A DNA stretch of 64,000 bases from Microvelia longipes (taxonomy: Eukaryota > Arthropoda > Insecta > Hemiptera > Veliidae), in assembly GCA_018340805.1 (NCBI GenBank), contig JACMZG010000008.1, positions 58,874,281-58,938,280 of the forward strand, given 5' to 3'. A program made the position numbers and the translations under genes. The notes under the pieces are model-generated. The model had not been told where the DNA came from, did no database searches, and was given only the letters and a program-made list of their open reading frames with translations. This document shows positions 10,226 through 23,689 of this stretch, piece by piece; the stretch's first letter is position 1; every line of letters begins with the position of its first letter.

Positions 10226-12495
10226 CAACAAACTATTATTTTGCTTAAATCTTACCGTTTTTCACCAAATAACTTTTCGAATATTATTTTTTTAGTTTAT
10301 ATTTATTATTATGCAAAGAGATCACAATTTAATTGAATATATTTTTGTTTAGAGCTTCCTTATAATCTAAGTGAACATTCACAATAAAAGAAGCGATGTT
10401 TTGGCGGGATCAATTATGACGTCATTCGACTTGATCGACTAAATAAATACGGTGCAAGAACCGGATCGTATTAAATGCGAATAGAATACGATCACCTGTT
10501 GAATACCCCGTGTGTACGTTGTAGTAGTAGTAGTAGTAGAATAGAAAGCAAAAAAGCTTTCGAAGGAAATTCACCCGGCTTGCAGACCTCCGCGTTAGAA
10601 TTATTTAGATGTTAATGAAAATTTTGTAAATAAGAAGAAACGGTTTAAAAATATTTCAATGTTTATTATGAAGCTACTAAAATAGACTAAGGAGTTTATA
10701 CTGAGTTATTTTTATTGTTGTTATAGTTAAAAACTAAGATGTTGTTTATTTATTTAAAGCCACGTGGTTTTGCGAGATAAAGTGATTAATGTAATATTTG
10801 AGACAATACAGTCCTTGTAGACAAGGAACGGAGACAGAATTACTACTAGTTTACCTTGAGGATAGAGGGTGGGATTTAGTCTGGAAAGGGCTAAGTAATT
10901 AGGTTAGCTGTACGTGTTACACAACTTGACCTGACGCCACTCCATATACAATAACTTAATAACTATTTCCCTATCTCGACATCCCGACGTCAACGTTAAT
11001 CATTTTAACTTTTATAGATAGTTCAACAAATGTTTCAAACTCGGTTTATTTTGTTAGTCTATAATTGGTTTTGAAAAGGAGGAAATAAAGTACGAAATTG
11101 TTTCAATATTAAAGGGAACGGGTTCCTATCCCTTGTGTCAGTGACCTGTCTTCATTCAATAATAGTATGAGTTTTTAGTTTTTTTTTTCAAGTCTACAAA
11201 AACAGTTAAAACTTAAGTTTCAGGAAAAAATAAATTTAAAATAAAATCCTTATTTTTTATTTATTTATAATTTAGTTATATTAACGAAAAAATAAAAGAA
11301 AACACTAGACGCAATAAAGGAGGGACTAAATAGCTCTCATAAATCCAGTAAAATATTTTCATACCTGAACTTAAAAACTATGTTATTAAGTATTTCTAAG
11401 TACTCTTACTTACATCCAATTCGACTCCCCAAAACTAGATTAGTGTGATACGATTATTGTTAACAAATAATGAATTATTACAGAGAGAGATAGTATTGTC
11501 GGTCTCAGTTTGTGTGTTCTTTGATTTATTCGTTTATAAATATTGAGTAAAGTGATAAATAATCATTATTTGTAATTTGTAATCATAATTTGTAATTGAA
11601 CCTTTGTAAACAGGTATTTATATATAAACAAACGATTTATTATTATTTTTTTTCCACAAGTAAAAAACCCTCATTCTAGATGAAAATATGCGATGGAGGC
11701 CTCTAATAAAAACTTGCTTTTCTTTTGCTTTTTAAGTCGAAAAGGAAAGGTAAAATACCTCGCTAAGTCAATAAGAGATGATAAAAATTTACAAGAGCTG
11801 CCAGTGTACATATATTATACTGTACGCAACAAAGTTAGGGTTTTGAGTGTCTGTAGCGTGAAAAAAAACTGAATTTATATAAAAATATTATGATATTTTT
11901 AAAGGGTGGAGGTTGTAAAAAAAATAGTAACCAAGTTCATATAAGTCGAGAAATTTAAATATTAAATAATTTAATATAGGTACATAGTTATTAATTTTAA
12001 TATAGGTTTCTTCTTATTCTTCCTGTATTTTTATGTTTACGCTCCTTTAGCCTTAACTACTGAACAGATTTTGATGCATGAGGACTCATTCGATTCGTCT
12101 TAAGCTTATGTGCATTCCTACCTGATACGGATTTTGGTGTGTTATTTAACTTTTTAAATTATTAATTATTCATCAATTTATAAATTAAAAATTAAATTAA
12201 ATTACTAACGAATTTTACTCATTAAATTCGTCTTACACCTCTGTGCATTTCTTTTCTAAATTTATTTTCTATGATTTTTAATGTTAATCCTAGTCTCGTT
12301 TTTTATGTTTTCATTCAAAACAATATATCAAAAATTCTTTCAAATAATGTTTAGAGCTAAATAAATTATCTAAAAATAAGGTTTTTTAGTTTACTCTCAA
12401 TTTGAAACCGTTTACAAAAGATTTCAAGTTAAAAATATACCATATTTTTATTTTCTACTACGTAAACAAACTAAATATTGTCACTTATACGAGTG
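10226..12495. other. No gene recognised; short (GTA)n at 10522-10542
   Basis: A long AT-rich stretch. I see a (GTAGTA)n run near 10522 and scattered A/T homopolymers, but no coherent translated homology on either strand and no repeat shared with other parts of the window. Confidence 0.4.
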
Positions 12496-12499
12496 AATA

Positions 12500-12629
12500 A
12501 TAGTTATTTATGCCATAAGGCTGAGAAGTGTGTCTTTATGTCACGGCAATTAGATTTACCGACGAGCAAAGCGAGTCGGGAAAAATTGCCAAGACATAAA
12601 GACATTCTCAGCCGGATGGCATACACTAT
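12500..12629. repeat. Imperfect hairpin with GACGAGCAAAGCGAGTC loop
   Basis: The left arm TATGCCATAAGGCTGAGAA..TCTTTATGTCACGGCAAT pairs with the right arm ATTGCCAAGACATAAAGA..TTCTCAGCCGGATGGCATA. The centre, CCGACGAGCAAAGCGAGTCG, is itself an inverted repeat. It could be a MITE or the subterminal hairpin of the adjoining element at 12627-13135. Confidence 0.65.
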
Positions 12630-13135
12630 TTTTTTTGAGGTAGCACTCATTAAATAAAGCACTCATTAAAAAAAATCAAAAAATAGCACTCATTAAACTA
12701 CGCTATATACTTAATTGAAAAAAAAACAAACGTCCAATTATTATTAACTCCATATTATCGTCGTCATTAAATTCATCCATAGCTTCATACTTTTACTCAA
12801 AAATGTAAAAGCTTTACAAATAAACCCACAAATATTGTCAATTAAAACACCTTTTAAAAACGAAAAAAAATTAGTCTACGAACAAAAACAGAAACAAAAT
12901 GAACGTTTTTAAAGAAAACTCATAAAGGTTTAACACAGATTGTTTTTTGAACACCCTACATTACAGTAATGGCGGCAACATATGAATTACTTTTACGTCC
13001 TAGGAGTTTTTTACATTCATTATTGTCCTCGGAGGTGAAAAGTACTAAATAACCTCCTATAACAATAATGATTGACTTCTCATCCTAAAAACGGTCCAAT
13101 AAAGTGCTCAATTACGTACTACCTCAAAAAAACTA
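12627..13135. mobile_element. MITE-like element with 20-bp TIRs
   Basis: The left end TATTTTTTTTGAGGTAGCAC (12627-12646) is the reverse complement of the right end GTACTACCTCAAAAAAACTA (13116-13135) with two mismatches. Just inside the left end the phrase GCACTCATTAAA is repeated three times (12643-12698). No transposase is present. It could be an internally deleted DNA transposon. Confidence 0.6.
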
Positions 13136-13785
13136 AATTATTCTGCTTTCACAACAATAACTCTAATAACGACAAATAAGAATAACGACAAATCTATGAA
13201 ACATTATGATTTTCAAAAATGATATAACGAACTATAGAACAAGTTAATACCTTAAATTACAGCTTTTTATGGTCCATACAAAATGATGAGATCAAAATGA
13301 AAGAAGACTAACTGCTCTTTAAATGTTTCTCTTTCATTTTCTTGTAATAACATTAGAAGAAAAGTCTCCTGGGAATGAATTTAAAAATTTGTTTAAAAAA
13401 CTCTCAAAGCTGTCAAATGTTTTATTAAATACATTTGGTTTCCCATAAGATTGTAAATTTTTGAATGTTTTTTCAGAGTAATAATTATTTTCATTACCTG
13501 GTTTTAAAAATTTTGATTACCACTAGCATCAATTTCTCAATTCCACTGACCCAACAATTAATGCATCATAAAAAGTGATTCTTTCCAATGGAGATAATCT
13601 CCAAGGCATTTAAACCTCTTATGTGGGTCCATTTTGCCCCAAATAAAGTGATACTCTTGTTGTGATGTTAAGTGGTTTTTATTGACCAATTAAAACTTTG
13701 TAGGTAATTTTAAAAATTAGACATCAATGCTAATCATGATTTACATATTTTTTTTATAAAAACCATTTTTAGCGAATTTTCAACG
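13136..13785. other. No gene recognised
   Basis: AT-rich sequence; no convincing ORF or repeat match. Confidence 0.4.
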
Positions 13786-13866
13786 AAAAAAATGAGGTTA
13801 TGAGGTTGGGGTCAGGGATGGGGGAGTGGGGGGAGGTTTTTTAAAGGGAGGACTCACTGATCAAGA

Positions 13867-13931
<65 letters not shown>

Positions 13932-13934
13932 TGT

Positions 13935-13990
<56 letters not shown>
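13786..13990 (+). repeat. G-rich repeat ending in a (TA)n(TG)n array
   Basis: TGAGGTTGGGG, GGGGAGG and CTCACTGATCAAGAATATAT lead into (TA)n (about 13867-13927) and then (TG)n (13930-13987). The same G-rich leader plus array occurs at 43860-43980, and related leaders at 22870-22950 and 50890-50940. The array gives spurious repetitive ORFs. This is the left half of a repeat whose right half is seen at 49134-49640. Confidence 0.65.
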
Positions 13991-14339
13991 GTTCATTACC
14001 AGGATTATCAATCCTGATAATCCCAGATTACCAGAATTGATTTTTTTCTATTAGTATTAGAAGAAAATTGAACAGGAAAAATGTATACTGCAGTTTTTCT
14101 TCTTTCTTTTTGATTTTATCATTAATTGTAGAGGCATTGGTCGTTTCAAAGGTACAATTAAAATTGTTTTCCCGTCGAAAGAAAATTTTACCAGGCCAAT
14201 GCTCTGAGGTTGTAATAGACTGAAAGCTGTAATTCAAGTTAGTAATTGTTCTTTAATTGACTACATCATATCCAAATACGGCATTTCGTCTCGTTGCCGT
14301 TACGCGGCCTCTGCGCATCGCTCCTCGGCGTCGCCCTTC

Positions 14340-14490
14340 GCGACTAAATTATTTTTGTTTTGTATTATTTGTTGTTTTATTATTATTTTATTGTTACATG
14401 GCATTTTGCATGTATCTAGCAAATTTATATCGCATCGCCTCACAGGCCCGCGAAGGCTCACCACAGCCTAGTCGGGGCCATATAAAGTTC
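14340..14490 (+). repeat. Single arm of a foldback family
   Basis: GTATTATTTGTTGTTTTATT, TTGTTACATGGCATTT, CATGTATCTAGCAAATTT and CGCCTCACAGGCCC match, in order, the arms of the foldback element at 57140-57495. Only one arm is present here. Confidence 0.6.
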
Positions 14491-14689
14491 TTTATGTAAA
14501 GCATTTAGTAAAGCATTTGGATCAAATAATTAGTGAACGTGAATTGGATACTCCTTTCATCTAGTACAGAGTATCAACCTAGACTTGAATTTTAACAAAT
14601 CAATAACATCAGCTATAACATTACCGGTACCTGAGTTCATGTTAAAATAATGTATAATAATAAAACTTTTTTTTTTACTCAAAGGTGAT

Positions 14690-15180
14690 GACGTCATAAT
14701 TAAGTTATTCGCCAATTTCGCCACTTACAATGGTCCAATTGAGCTGAAATCAGTCCCAAGTTCGATTTCGGTCGGGACCTCTAGGATTTTTATGCGAAGG
14801 ATGGAAATCCTTTCACATGCCGTCCTTCGAAAGGGACATTAAGCAAATGGTTCCGAGCCTGTGCCATGTCAGGTACTCGTAATAAATCCCTAACCCTAAA
14901 TGAACCTGGGTTGAGGAAAAATTTAGGACCCTCAATAGTAGTTTATATTAAGCATATATATAGAGCATGAAAGCCTGGTCTGGTAGTGAGGCACGTGTTG
15001 TTTCTAGTTGAACTTAAAGTAAAAAGTCACGGCTCTTCTGTGGGTTAGACGTAAAATGCCTACACTAGGACTCATGAGGTATAAAACACACTATCTTCTA
15101 CCTAAGGGAGTCATGAAAAAGGGCCCAACAACGCGGCCTACTTGGTAGGTGGTCTGTTATCTCTCCCTAAGTACTGTCAC
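14690..15180 (+). mobile_element. tRNA-derived SINE, copy 2
   Basis: Plus-strand copy of the family at 5080-5700. The head holds a degenerate B-box (AAGTTCGATTTCGGTCGGG, about 14759). Then come GGATTTTTATGCGAAGGATG, TCGAAAGGGACATTAAGC, AAATTTAGGACCCTCAATAG and GGGCCCAACAACGCGGCC. It ends at the (CA)n/(TA)n array beginning near 15187. No coding capacity. Confidence 0.7.
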
Positions 15181-15186
15181 TATATA

Positions 15187-15446
<260 letters not shown>

Positions 15447-16079
15447 TGTATACTGTTTGTGCCCCGTAGGATGGTCCAATTCTGCTGCAACCGGTCTTAA
15501 ACGATATAGCTTGCCGTCCGTCTACCTGAAATGTGATACCTTGTTACCTTAATACCCTTGTTTTACCTTCAAATGTTTTTTCAAAAACTTTTTTTTTTCA
15601 TGACGTCATAACTTGGGTCATATTTTTATGACCCAATAATAGGCCTCATAGCCTCTCCAACATCTCGTGATATGCTAAGTTTTGTTTCGATTTTAGAAAG
15701 CCTTTGTTAGAGTTATCGTTCGCCATAGTATACAATTTTATCGGACATATATTTTTAGTATCAGGAAGCCCATCCTTATCGATACTCACTCACCCCTCAT
15801 AAGCGTCATTTCCATGATGAAGATTTACTAAAATCATTGATTTATGGTAGTGGGTACGAAATAATTTGGGTCACAATTTTTAGTTTGTTTACATAGTAAA
15901 AAATGAAAATACGGCGTCATTTTTTTACTTGAAATCCTATATTAACGGTTTGAAATTCAGAGTAAACCAATATAAACTTATTTTTAGATAATTACTTAGC
16001 TTCAAACTTTATTTGTAAGAATTTTGTGTACCTATCAAGATATTAACGAAAACATAAAAAACAGGACACGTTTTGGTCC

Positions 16080-16250
16080 ACTAAGATCGCAGCTGTGATG
16101 CAAAGTCCCGAGTCCGAAGACGTGTTGCCAGTATAAATTTAACGACTTGCATTTTTGAGGACGAGCGAAGAGAGTCCGAAGCTGGGAGGATGAGTGTAGC
16201 GAATTTCATGTAATGAGCTAAAGTTCCGAGGTACCCCGTATCCGATTTGT
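16080..16250 (+). repeat. 5S-block repeat family, tail fragment
   Basis: Carries the tandem tail units (CGAGTCCGAAGACGTGTTG, GAGGACGAGCGAAGAGAGTC, GGGAGGATGAGTGTAGCGAA) and the terminus GTTCCGAGGTACCCCGTATC. The 5S-like block and head are absent. The upstream part (15460-16080) shares only a short ATGGTCCAATT phrase with the SINE head at 14727 and is otherwise unidentified. Confidence 0.7.
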
Positions 16251-16999
16251 TTAATGATTGGATTCAAATAATATTTTTTAAACAAACCTTTTACTTAATT
16301 TATTCTTGGTTTTATCTAATGTCTGGAAGCCAACGAGAAGGCAACGGTTCTGGGACCAGAGGTGGGCACCGGAATTGGGAGCCGTGTTGGCCTTTAAACC
16401 CTAACGTGGAGTCAGCCATAATAAAATGCTGTATTATTCATCACACGTCTATATATGACTGTCTTAAAAGACTCGGCTGTCAAGACTAACAATCAATATC
16501 ATCTGTATTTGTTTTGAGTCAATATAGGTATATTACGTTTTCTTTTTTAATAAGTTGCGCATAATCCTACATTTAGAATTATATAAAAATATTTGGAGAA
16601 ATTTGTTATTATAAGTTGGTCACACTGATATTTTTGTTAATCATCTTATGAAATCATTGCTTCAATATATTCATTTCTGCTATGATTTTGTTAATCTATA
16701 TGTTAATTATTTTAAATAAGTTTAATTTTCTGACTTCTTCAGTTATTATTAATTTATTACTTGAAGTTTAATTTATAAATTTAATTTTAAAATACAAAAT
16801 GAAAAAAAAAATCAAGTACTTTTATGTGAAATCACTTTAATCCTATTTTTAGTTAATCTTAAATGCTTGATTACCACGAAATGATGTTTTAATTTTGTAA
16901 TACATTTTTGAGGTTATGATACTTTATTTCACGCTGTTGTTTCTTAGCTTATTTCTCGAATGAGACTGAAACTTAGTGTGAATTGGTAACTTAGCAGAA

Positions 17000-17749
17000 T
17001 TTTAGGTAGAATACTAGGTACCTCTGACTTTTTCTCATCATATCGGATTCGATGCGCTTTTCCTACCAACTTCGGACTCGCTTCGCACGTCCTCAAAATA
17101 TACAATACGCCAAATTTATACTGTAACACGTCTTCGGACTCGCTTCGCTCGTCTTCACATAGTAAATACGCCCGTTTCATTATTATTTGTCACCCATACA
17201 GCACTGACCACGCTCAATGCTGCTTAACTTTTATGATCCAACAAAACCCATATATATACTTTTCGTATTAAAACAAAACTTGTGTGTGCTTATTTATTGC
17301 ATAAATGTTTACAATTGTACCAAATTTCAAATCAATTTTGTTTTCCTTTTTTTATTTTTTTAAACATATACAAATCATTTGATAAACATTGAACTAATGC
17401 TGATAGCGAGATGAAAGTTGGCACATACGTTAGTTTTATATATAGCTACATGAGTGTTAAATCTCATTTTTGCGGGTTAATGACGTCATAGTAAAATTAT
17501 TTCCAAATAGCACAACTACAGCGGAAGACAGATTTGTGTACCACATTTTAACTCTCTAGCATAAATACAATGGGCGCTACGATGATTACATACACACATA
17601 CACATACAGACAGACAACAGTGTGAAAACGACTCAGAAGGTCTTAAAAACACCTGAAACGGATAATTTCTGACATTCTGGTTTCGGATTATTTTGCAAAC
17701 AATTATATTCCTTATATAATTTCGGTATAAATGAGGAAAAGTAAAAGTA
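17000..17749 (-). repeat. 5S-block repeat family, complete copy b
   Basis: Full-length on the minus strand. The head, near 17749, reads TTTACTTTTCCTCATTTATA. The CTGTCTGTCTGTATG region and the TTCATCTCGCTATCAGCATT block follow. The 5S-like block is at about 17188-17231 (complement AGTTAAGCAGCATTGAGC, then GGTCAGTGCTGTATGGGTGA). Two GACGAGCGAAGCGAGTCCGA-type units and the GAGGTACC tail finish it. Unlike the tRNA-derived SINEs, the pol III-like element lies well inside the repeat rather than at its 5' end. Confidence 0.75.
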
Positions 17750-20575
17750 ACTTAAGATAGAAAACAATCTGGACTGGGCCAAAACTTAAAATTCTTTTAA
17801 TAATGCATTAGGCTAACAAAAGAAAGAATTCAAATTACCGTTAGTTTTGATTTTATCATTTGACATATATAATTTTATGTGAAGAAATCACAGTTTTTGA
17901 CTGATACATTTGAACATTTTTGCTAATATTGAGGCAATATGCCATTATAAGCGTTAGTAATGTTACAGACTGATGCAGATCAACAATTCTAGCCGATAGC
18001 CATTGTTAGTTCTACCTTATATATAGTACATTTATAGAGACCAGAGTCCGTAAATCTCTGAAAACATTATAACATTTTATAACCATATTGACAGTTGTTA
18101 CATTTTATTTATGTGTTATGCTGTTTGAGTCTGAAACCTATAGGATATTTCAATACATTTATTGTAATATATAACATTTCGAGTTTATTATGTTGTTTAC
18201 TTTTTGCTTTATTCAGGGATTCATTTATTTCAGTGAATTTTCGTACGTAGTTTAGCTAAGAGATTATTCGTATTGTATTTAACTACGTTCTTTATTTAAT
18301 TTTATTTAGCCACTTACGCCCCATCAGTATAAATATTTTTATAGCAAGAATACAATTATATTTTCATGGAAGTATTTCGTATTTCAGTAGTGAACTCTTC
18401 AATGCAATAATGAATCAGCATTCCTGTGGGAGCCGTCTTCGAGGATGTAGGCTATCATAGATGACTCTACAAACCGAAGACTTATGATCTATATTGACAC
18501 GGTCACCACCTGTAGGGCTAAATCTTTATATTTACGAAATAATAACTTCAGAGGCCTAGGCATAAGAATAAATTGTTATTTGAGGAACTATTCTCCGAAA
18601 CGAATGTCAGATCATTATCTTCATCGACGCGGTCACCACTGGAAGTCTTAAACCTTCAAAAATATACTATTACTATGATCCTAATATCGCTCTTATAAGA
18701 ATATAGGTTGAATTCATTTTCTCTGTAGCTTAACGTTAAAAAATTAATAGAATTAGAAAATTGAATAAGAACATATCAATTAGAAACTTCCAAGTTACCT
18801 TTAATTTTCTTACTTTATTTTATTTTTATTTTTGGGATTGGCATGGATGCAAAAACGTGCGCATTTGACAAAAAAAAAATAGGTGTTACATTTTTTGCTG
18901 TTACAATACATTTTCCTCTTTAATTTAAGAAATGTAGAAGCAAAATAAAAGCCTAGTAAGCTTCTAGAAAGTTTCAAATTAAAATATACCTACGGTATAA
19001 ATGAGAAAAAGTAAAAGATGATACACTGAGTTTGTGAAATTAATGTCTCAGCAGAAATTAAAAATTAACTTAAGCCTTAAAACTTACTATTATTATCTAA
19101 TCTTTAAAACTACTATTATTTTTTAATAGTAAATTATTTAATTTAGTTTACATAAGATGATGTGTCTGATTTTATTATTTTTGTTTGTTTGTAATGTTTT
19201 GTTTACCTGGAAAAGGTTTCGTGAACTGTGCGGAGTGTGTATGCGCGGCGAGGGATAAGCTGGAGATTATGGGCTGCGGCTATTTCCCTCCAGGTCACAC
19301 TCGTGCCAAATTTTTCCTGGATTTCAAAACCAGCTTGCATATTGTACAATAATGCATTCGTTTTTCATTGCCTTTCTACTTATTTTAAAAACTTTTCGAA
19401 CCTATTATTTTGTAAATTTAATTAAATCAATTTTAATTTTTAAAAACTACTTAATTAATTAATTTTAATTCTAAAGTAATTTTTGCTTAGAGGTCATGCA
19501 ATTTTGACGTAGAAAAATATGAATTAATTTTTAAATGCTATATTTTATTCGTGCAGGAAAATATATGATAAAATGGTATTGACATAAATTTTGGTACTAA
19601 CTTATATAGTTCGTCGTATCCAATAGAAAGATGATAATTTCAAAATGAGGAGACTTATAATCCAATTGATCTTATTTATCCATTGTTTGTCGACTTATCG
19701 GACTCGGATTAGTAGGCGGAAAAAATCACTGTTTTATTCTGTTAAAACAATACTTCCACACCTCTAAATAAACGGTATAGAGAAAGTATTGGAGGCGGCG
19801 GAGGCCGGGGAAAGACTGGGTCGGTAAGCGCCCGCAGCGCCTCTGGCGGCATGAACACCAAGCACGGAACTGCCCCACCCCGCCCAACCCCTCACACATA
19901 CAGCATACAACATTAAGATATTTAAACACTAAGTTAACCTCGACTCGACGTCATATTGATTCCGCAAGGAGCCTGTTTGTGAAGGAACTCGTCCTTAAGG
20001 GTCAGGAGCATCCGTATCCGCACTAGCCTCATGTTAATTGTTTTCTCAAGCTGTGGATCTGATAAAGATGCTGGGTGGTGGTGAGCTAGGTTACATTCTC
20101 TCACGAAGCCATACCTTTGATCGATCAACAGTCCTCACTTCGCTAGCTTTTCCATCTAGTTGTAAAAAACTCGCTACACTATTTCTGCAAAATTATTTCC
20201 TTACAAAGAAAACTGTCCTTTATCTTCAAATAAAAAACGAAACAATGAATGTTTATTGTTTATTAGTTATTGCTAATAAGTAAAGTGTCTATATATCCCT
20301 TGCGTTATATGTGTTGTTCACAGTCTTGTCACTTTGCCTCAGAAATGTCAATGTCCCATGAGAGACACTGTATAATCATAGACAAACAATAGTCAAATTT
20401 TTAATTACATTGGTTAGATTGAAAAACAATTGCGAAAATAGTTTTGCAATACGTTAGTCTATATACATATACATACATATAAAGGTACAAATATACAATA
20501 TATACAATATAATAAAATATATATATACAAATATTAGCTCACAGAAATATGAGTATTGTAAATGTAAACTACTTA
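17750..20575. other. No gene recognised; one GC-rich patch
   Basis: Mostly AT-rich and anonymous. GGTCACCACCTGTAGG/GGTCACCACTGGAAG occurs twice about 130 bases apart near 18500 and 18630. A 30-bp tip of the 5S-block repeat (CCTACGGTATAAATGAG) lies near 18988. A GC-rich patch at 19790-19900 contains CGCCCGCAGCGCCTCTGGCG. I cannot assign any of these to a gene. Confidence 0.4.
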
Positions 20576-20580
20576 AAAAC

Positions 20581-20870
20581 GAAGAAGTTAAGTAATTGAA
20601 GAATAGCTACCTTCGATATTTGCTATTGGATATGAATATCCCTGGACCGGTTTCGGCTCGACGGGCGGGGCAACACTCGAGCTCTGAACTAAGAAATTTA
20701 TATCAATTAATAAATTTTAGTTTCAATGACCACTAAAGCCATCTGAAGTTAAGGGCAATGAAAACTAAAGCTGAAAACAAATGCGAAGCTGCGGATAGTG
20801 ATATATCCTTGGCTCTGACCTATGGAGTTGAGACCGGGCGTGGAGAGTAAGTGATAGTGACAGTAATTAG
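20581..20870 (+). repeat. Foldback-family arm (relative of 63483-63778)
   Basis: AATTGAAGAATAGCTACCTT, GAATATCCCTGGACCGGTTT, GGCGGGGCAACACTCGAGCT and AACTAAGAAATTTATATCA match, in order and at near-equal spacing, the complement of the right arm and loop of the element at 63483-63778. Only one arm is present. Confidence 0.65.
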
Positions 20871-22250
20871 GAGAAGTGATTGACCACCTAGCAAGTTGGC
20901 CTAGAAGACGAAATCAACTATTGCAGAAAATCTTCAGCACATGTCGAAACAGGGAATTGAAATAAAACTTATTTGTTGCAGTAGTAGAAGAGTAGGACGA
21001 TAACACAAATTAAAGAATAAAGATGACAAACAAAACGGTAAAAGGTCATTGAGAGGGCGAAGAGACTAAATAGATGGTGAAAAATGATAACTCGAACTCA
21101 TGTAACACAGAAGAGGGATCGTCTTGTTCCGTCACAAGCAGGATTAAGTATGATAGAGCTCCGTCACACCTACGACGAGTTCCGTTTTGTTTTATTTTCC
21201 ATAGAACAGTTCCGTCACGACATTTAAACAACCCAGATCTTAGGTCTAAATTAAATTTTATATCTAACGAATTCTAAAAAAATTGCCCACGTCTTATAGA
21301 AGATGTACTCTATCGAATACAACTGAATCTTGATATATTGTTGTATAATAATTTTTTGTATAATGTTTTTTAATTAATTGTAATTAGATTATGCTTAATA
21401 TTTTTTATAAAACTCTAAATATATATTATCATTTGTATTCTACGGTCGTCTAAATAGACATCGAAATTTGCAAACCTAAATTGGTTGTTGGACAATATGA
21501 TCGACATATAACATTTCTCACTTAATCTTTTAATTTAAAAATAAGTCAAACAAATAGGTTTAATTCCTGAGACGAAGTTCAACCATACAAAATAAATGTT
21601 AAAAATATCTCGTGAACTAATTTTAGCTAAGGAAATTCGCTAATAAAAAAGGTCGATTTCTGATCACGGAACTCAACCATACTAAATAAAAATATTAGGG
21701 CATTTGCAGACTATATGGTCATGAGGCTTAGGAATTATGATGGATTACGTGTCGGAACTTGGTTATGCCCCTCACTGAGTCAGGTAAGACAATAAATAAT
21801 ATAAAATCTAAAGTCACTAAGCCATCATATAACTTTATATAAAGATAAAATATACATTAAAACACAAAAATCAAGGAACTGTACTATCACTCTATCAGCT
21901 TTTAATCAATGCTTGCAAACGGAGAAGATAAGGCTATGGAAACTTTTTACAAATTAAATTTTGCGTCGACCTTTCGCATTTATTGATTGACATATATTTT
22001 TCTCCGTGTAACGATCACAAAGCTTCTAGCTTATATATGGACTATGTATGAAGCATTTTAGCAAAATAATTTGTTTATAATGAGTGATAATGTTTATAAT
22101 AATTTGTTTTTATTAATAATTTGTGCACAATGAGAAATAATTTGTTTATAAATTAAAGATAATAATAACTAAATGAGGAAAGGCTTGTCGTCCGTATAAA
22201 GTTGCGACCGCCTTAAGAACATGCATGACCAAAAGTAATGATTCAAAACT
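20871..22250. other. No gene recognised
   Basis: AT-rich. GTTCCGTCACAAGCAGG/GTTCCGTCACGACAT is repeated near 21126 and 21209. Two short AGTTCAACCATACAAAATAAA-like phrases lie at 21577 and 21666. No homology that I can name. Confidence 0.35.
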
Positions 22251-22253
22251 ACA

Positions 22254-22565
22254 TTTTTACTTTTCCTCATTTATACCGTAGGTATATAGGAAAAGTATTG
22301 TGTTTGCAAAAAATCCGAACTGGGATAAAACCGGAATTATCCGTTTTAAGCGTTTTTAAGGCCTCCTGAGTGGTTTTTGCAAAGTTGTCTGTATGTAAGC
22401 GTGTGTGTGTGAATGTGTGTGTCTGTTATCATCGTAGCTCCTAGTATATTTATGCTAGAGAATTGAAGCTTTGTACGAAAATCGGTCTACTGCTGTAGTT
22501 GAGCGTGCCATTAACGCGGGTTAAAGACGTCATTAACCCACAATTGTGACTCAGCAAAAAGGCTG
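22254..22565 (+). repeat. 5S-block repeat family, head fragment
   Basis: Starts with TTTTTACTTTTCCTCATTTA, continues through GGTATATAGGAAAAGTATTG, CCTCCTGAGTGGTTTTTGCA and AATCGGTCTACTGCTGTAGT, and stops in the GTGACTCAGCAAAAA block. The 5S-like part and tail are missing. Confidence 0.75.
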
Positions 22566-22869
22566 TTACTTCTTCTAGCGGTGTGGCTTTGAACTAACGC
22601 TTGTTAAAGATAGTTAAAAGATACTTAAAATTTGAGCAAGGAGGTAGTGGTCCCACCAAATCTAGGTGGACTGTATCGTACCTCTCTTTTTCTTCTCAGT
22701 GTGCTTAATTAAGCAGTAGCTTCCTGAGTGTGTCAAGTTGTGTACTGAGTTAAAACATTTTTCCAAGTCTTTTTAGGATATACGGCTTGACTCCTACTTT
22801 ATTAAGATCAAAGTACAATTCTTTTAGGGTATTCTGAATTTAAGGAAATACCTAATTTAGCTTTGTAAA

Positions 22870-23186
<317 letters not shown>

Positions 23187-23689
23187 TTGCATAGCTTGAA
23201 AAAAACGTGTATAATATGATTAGTATACACGGTGAATTCCTTCAAGGATTAGAAATATGTTATCGCTAAGTGTACTGCCAATAATTCTAACTTGGCCTAC
23301 CAATTTATAGTTTTTTTGCACATTTTTCAGCTTCGTTGGAAAAAATCCTAGAGGTTTATGGCTTATATTCCTTTATTTTTATGGCCTATTGGTGTCGCGC
23401 TGTTCCCGCAACTCTGTCAGAAGCGTTCGTAACTAGAAACAGTTTTCTATCAGGTTTCAGGGAACTGTAATAACTTTGTTAATTCTGTCTTTCACGCAAT
23501 AAATGATTTCTCTGTTCTCTGCTTCTATTTGACTTTTGTATTATCATTTTTCCTATTTTATTAAATTATTCATGGGGCTTGCAGTACTGAAATAGACGTT
23601 ATAAACCTATCATAAAAGTTAATTACTGCTAATATTCTTCTTACATCTTGAAGAAGATTTTTGGATATTCATTTTCTTATCTTGGATAT

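Noticed and set aside
12643..12698. CRISPR-like short repeats
   Set aside because: Only three short copies, irregular spacing, eukaryotic repeat context and no cas genes.
20038..20283. 81-codon ORF with a plausible start
   Set aside because: No motif, no splice context and no relation to neighbours; length is unremarkable for chance in a 64-kb window.
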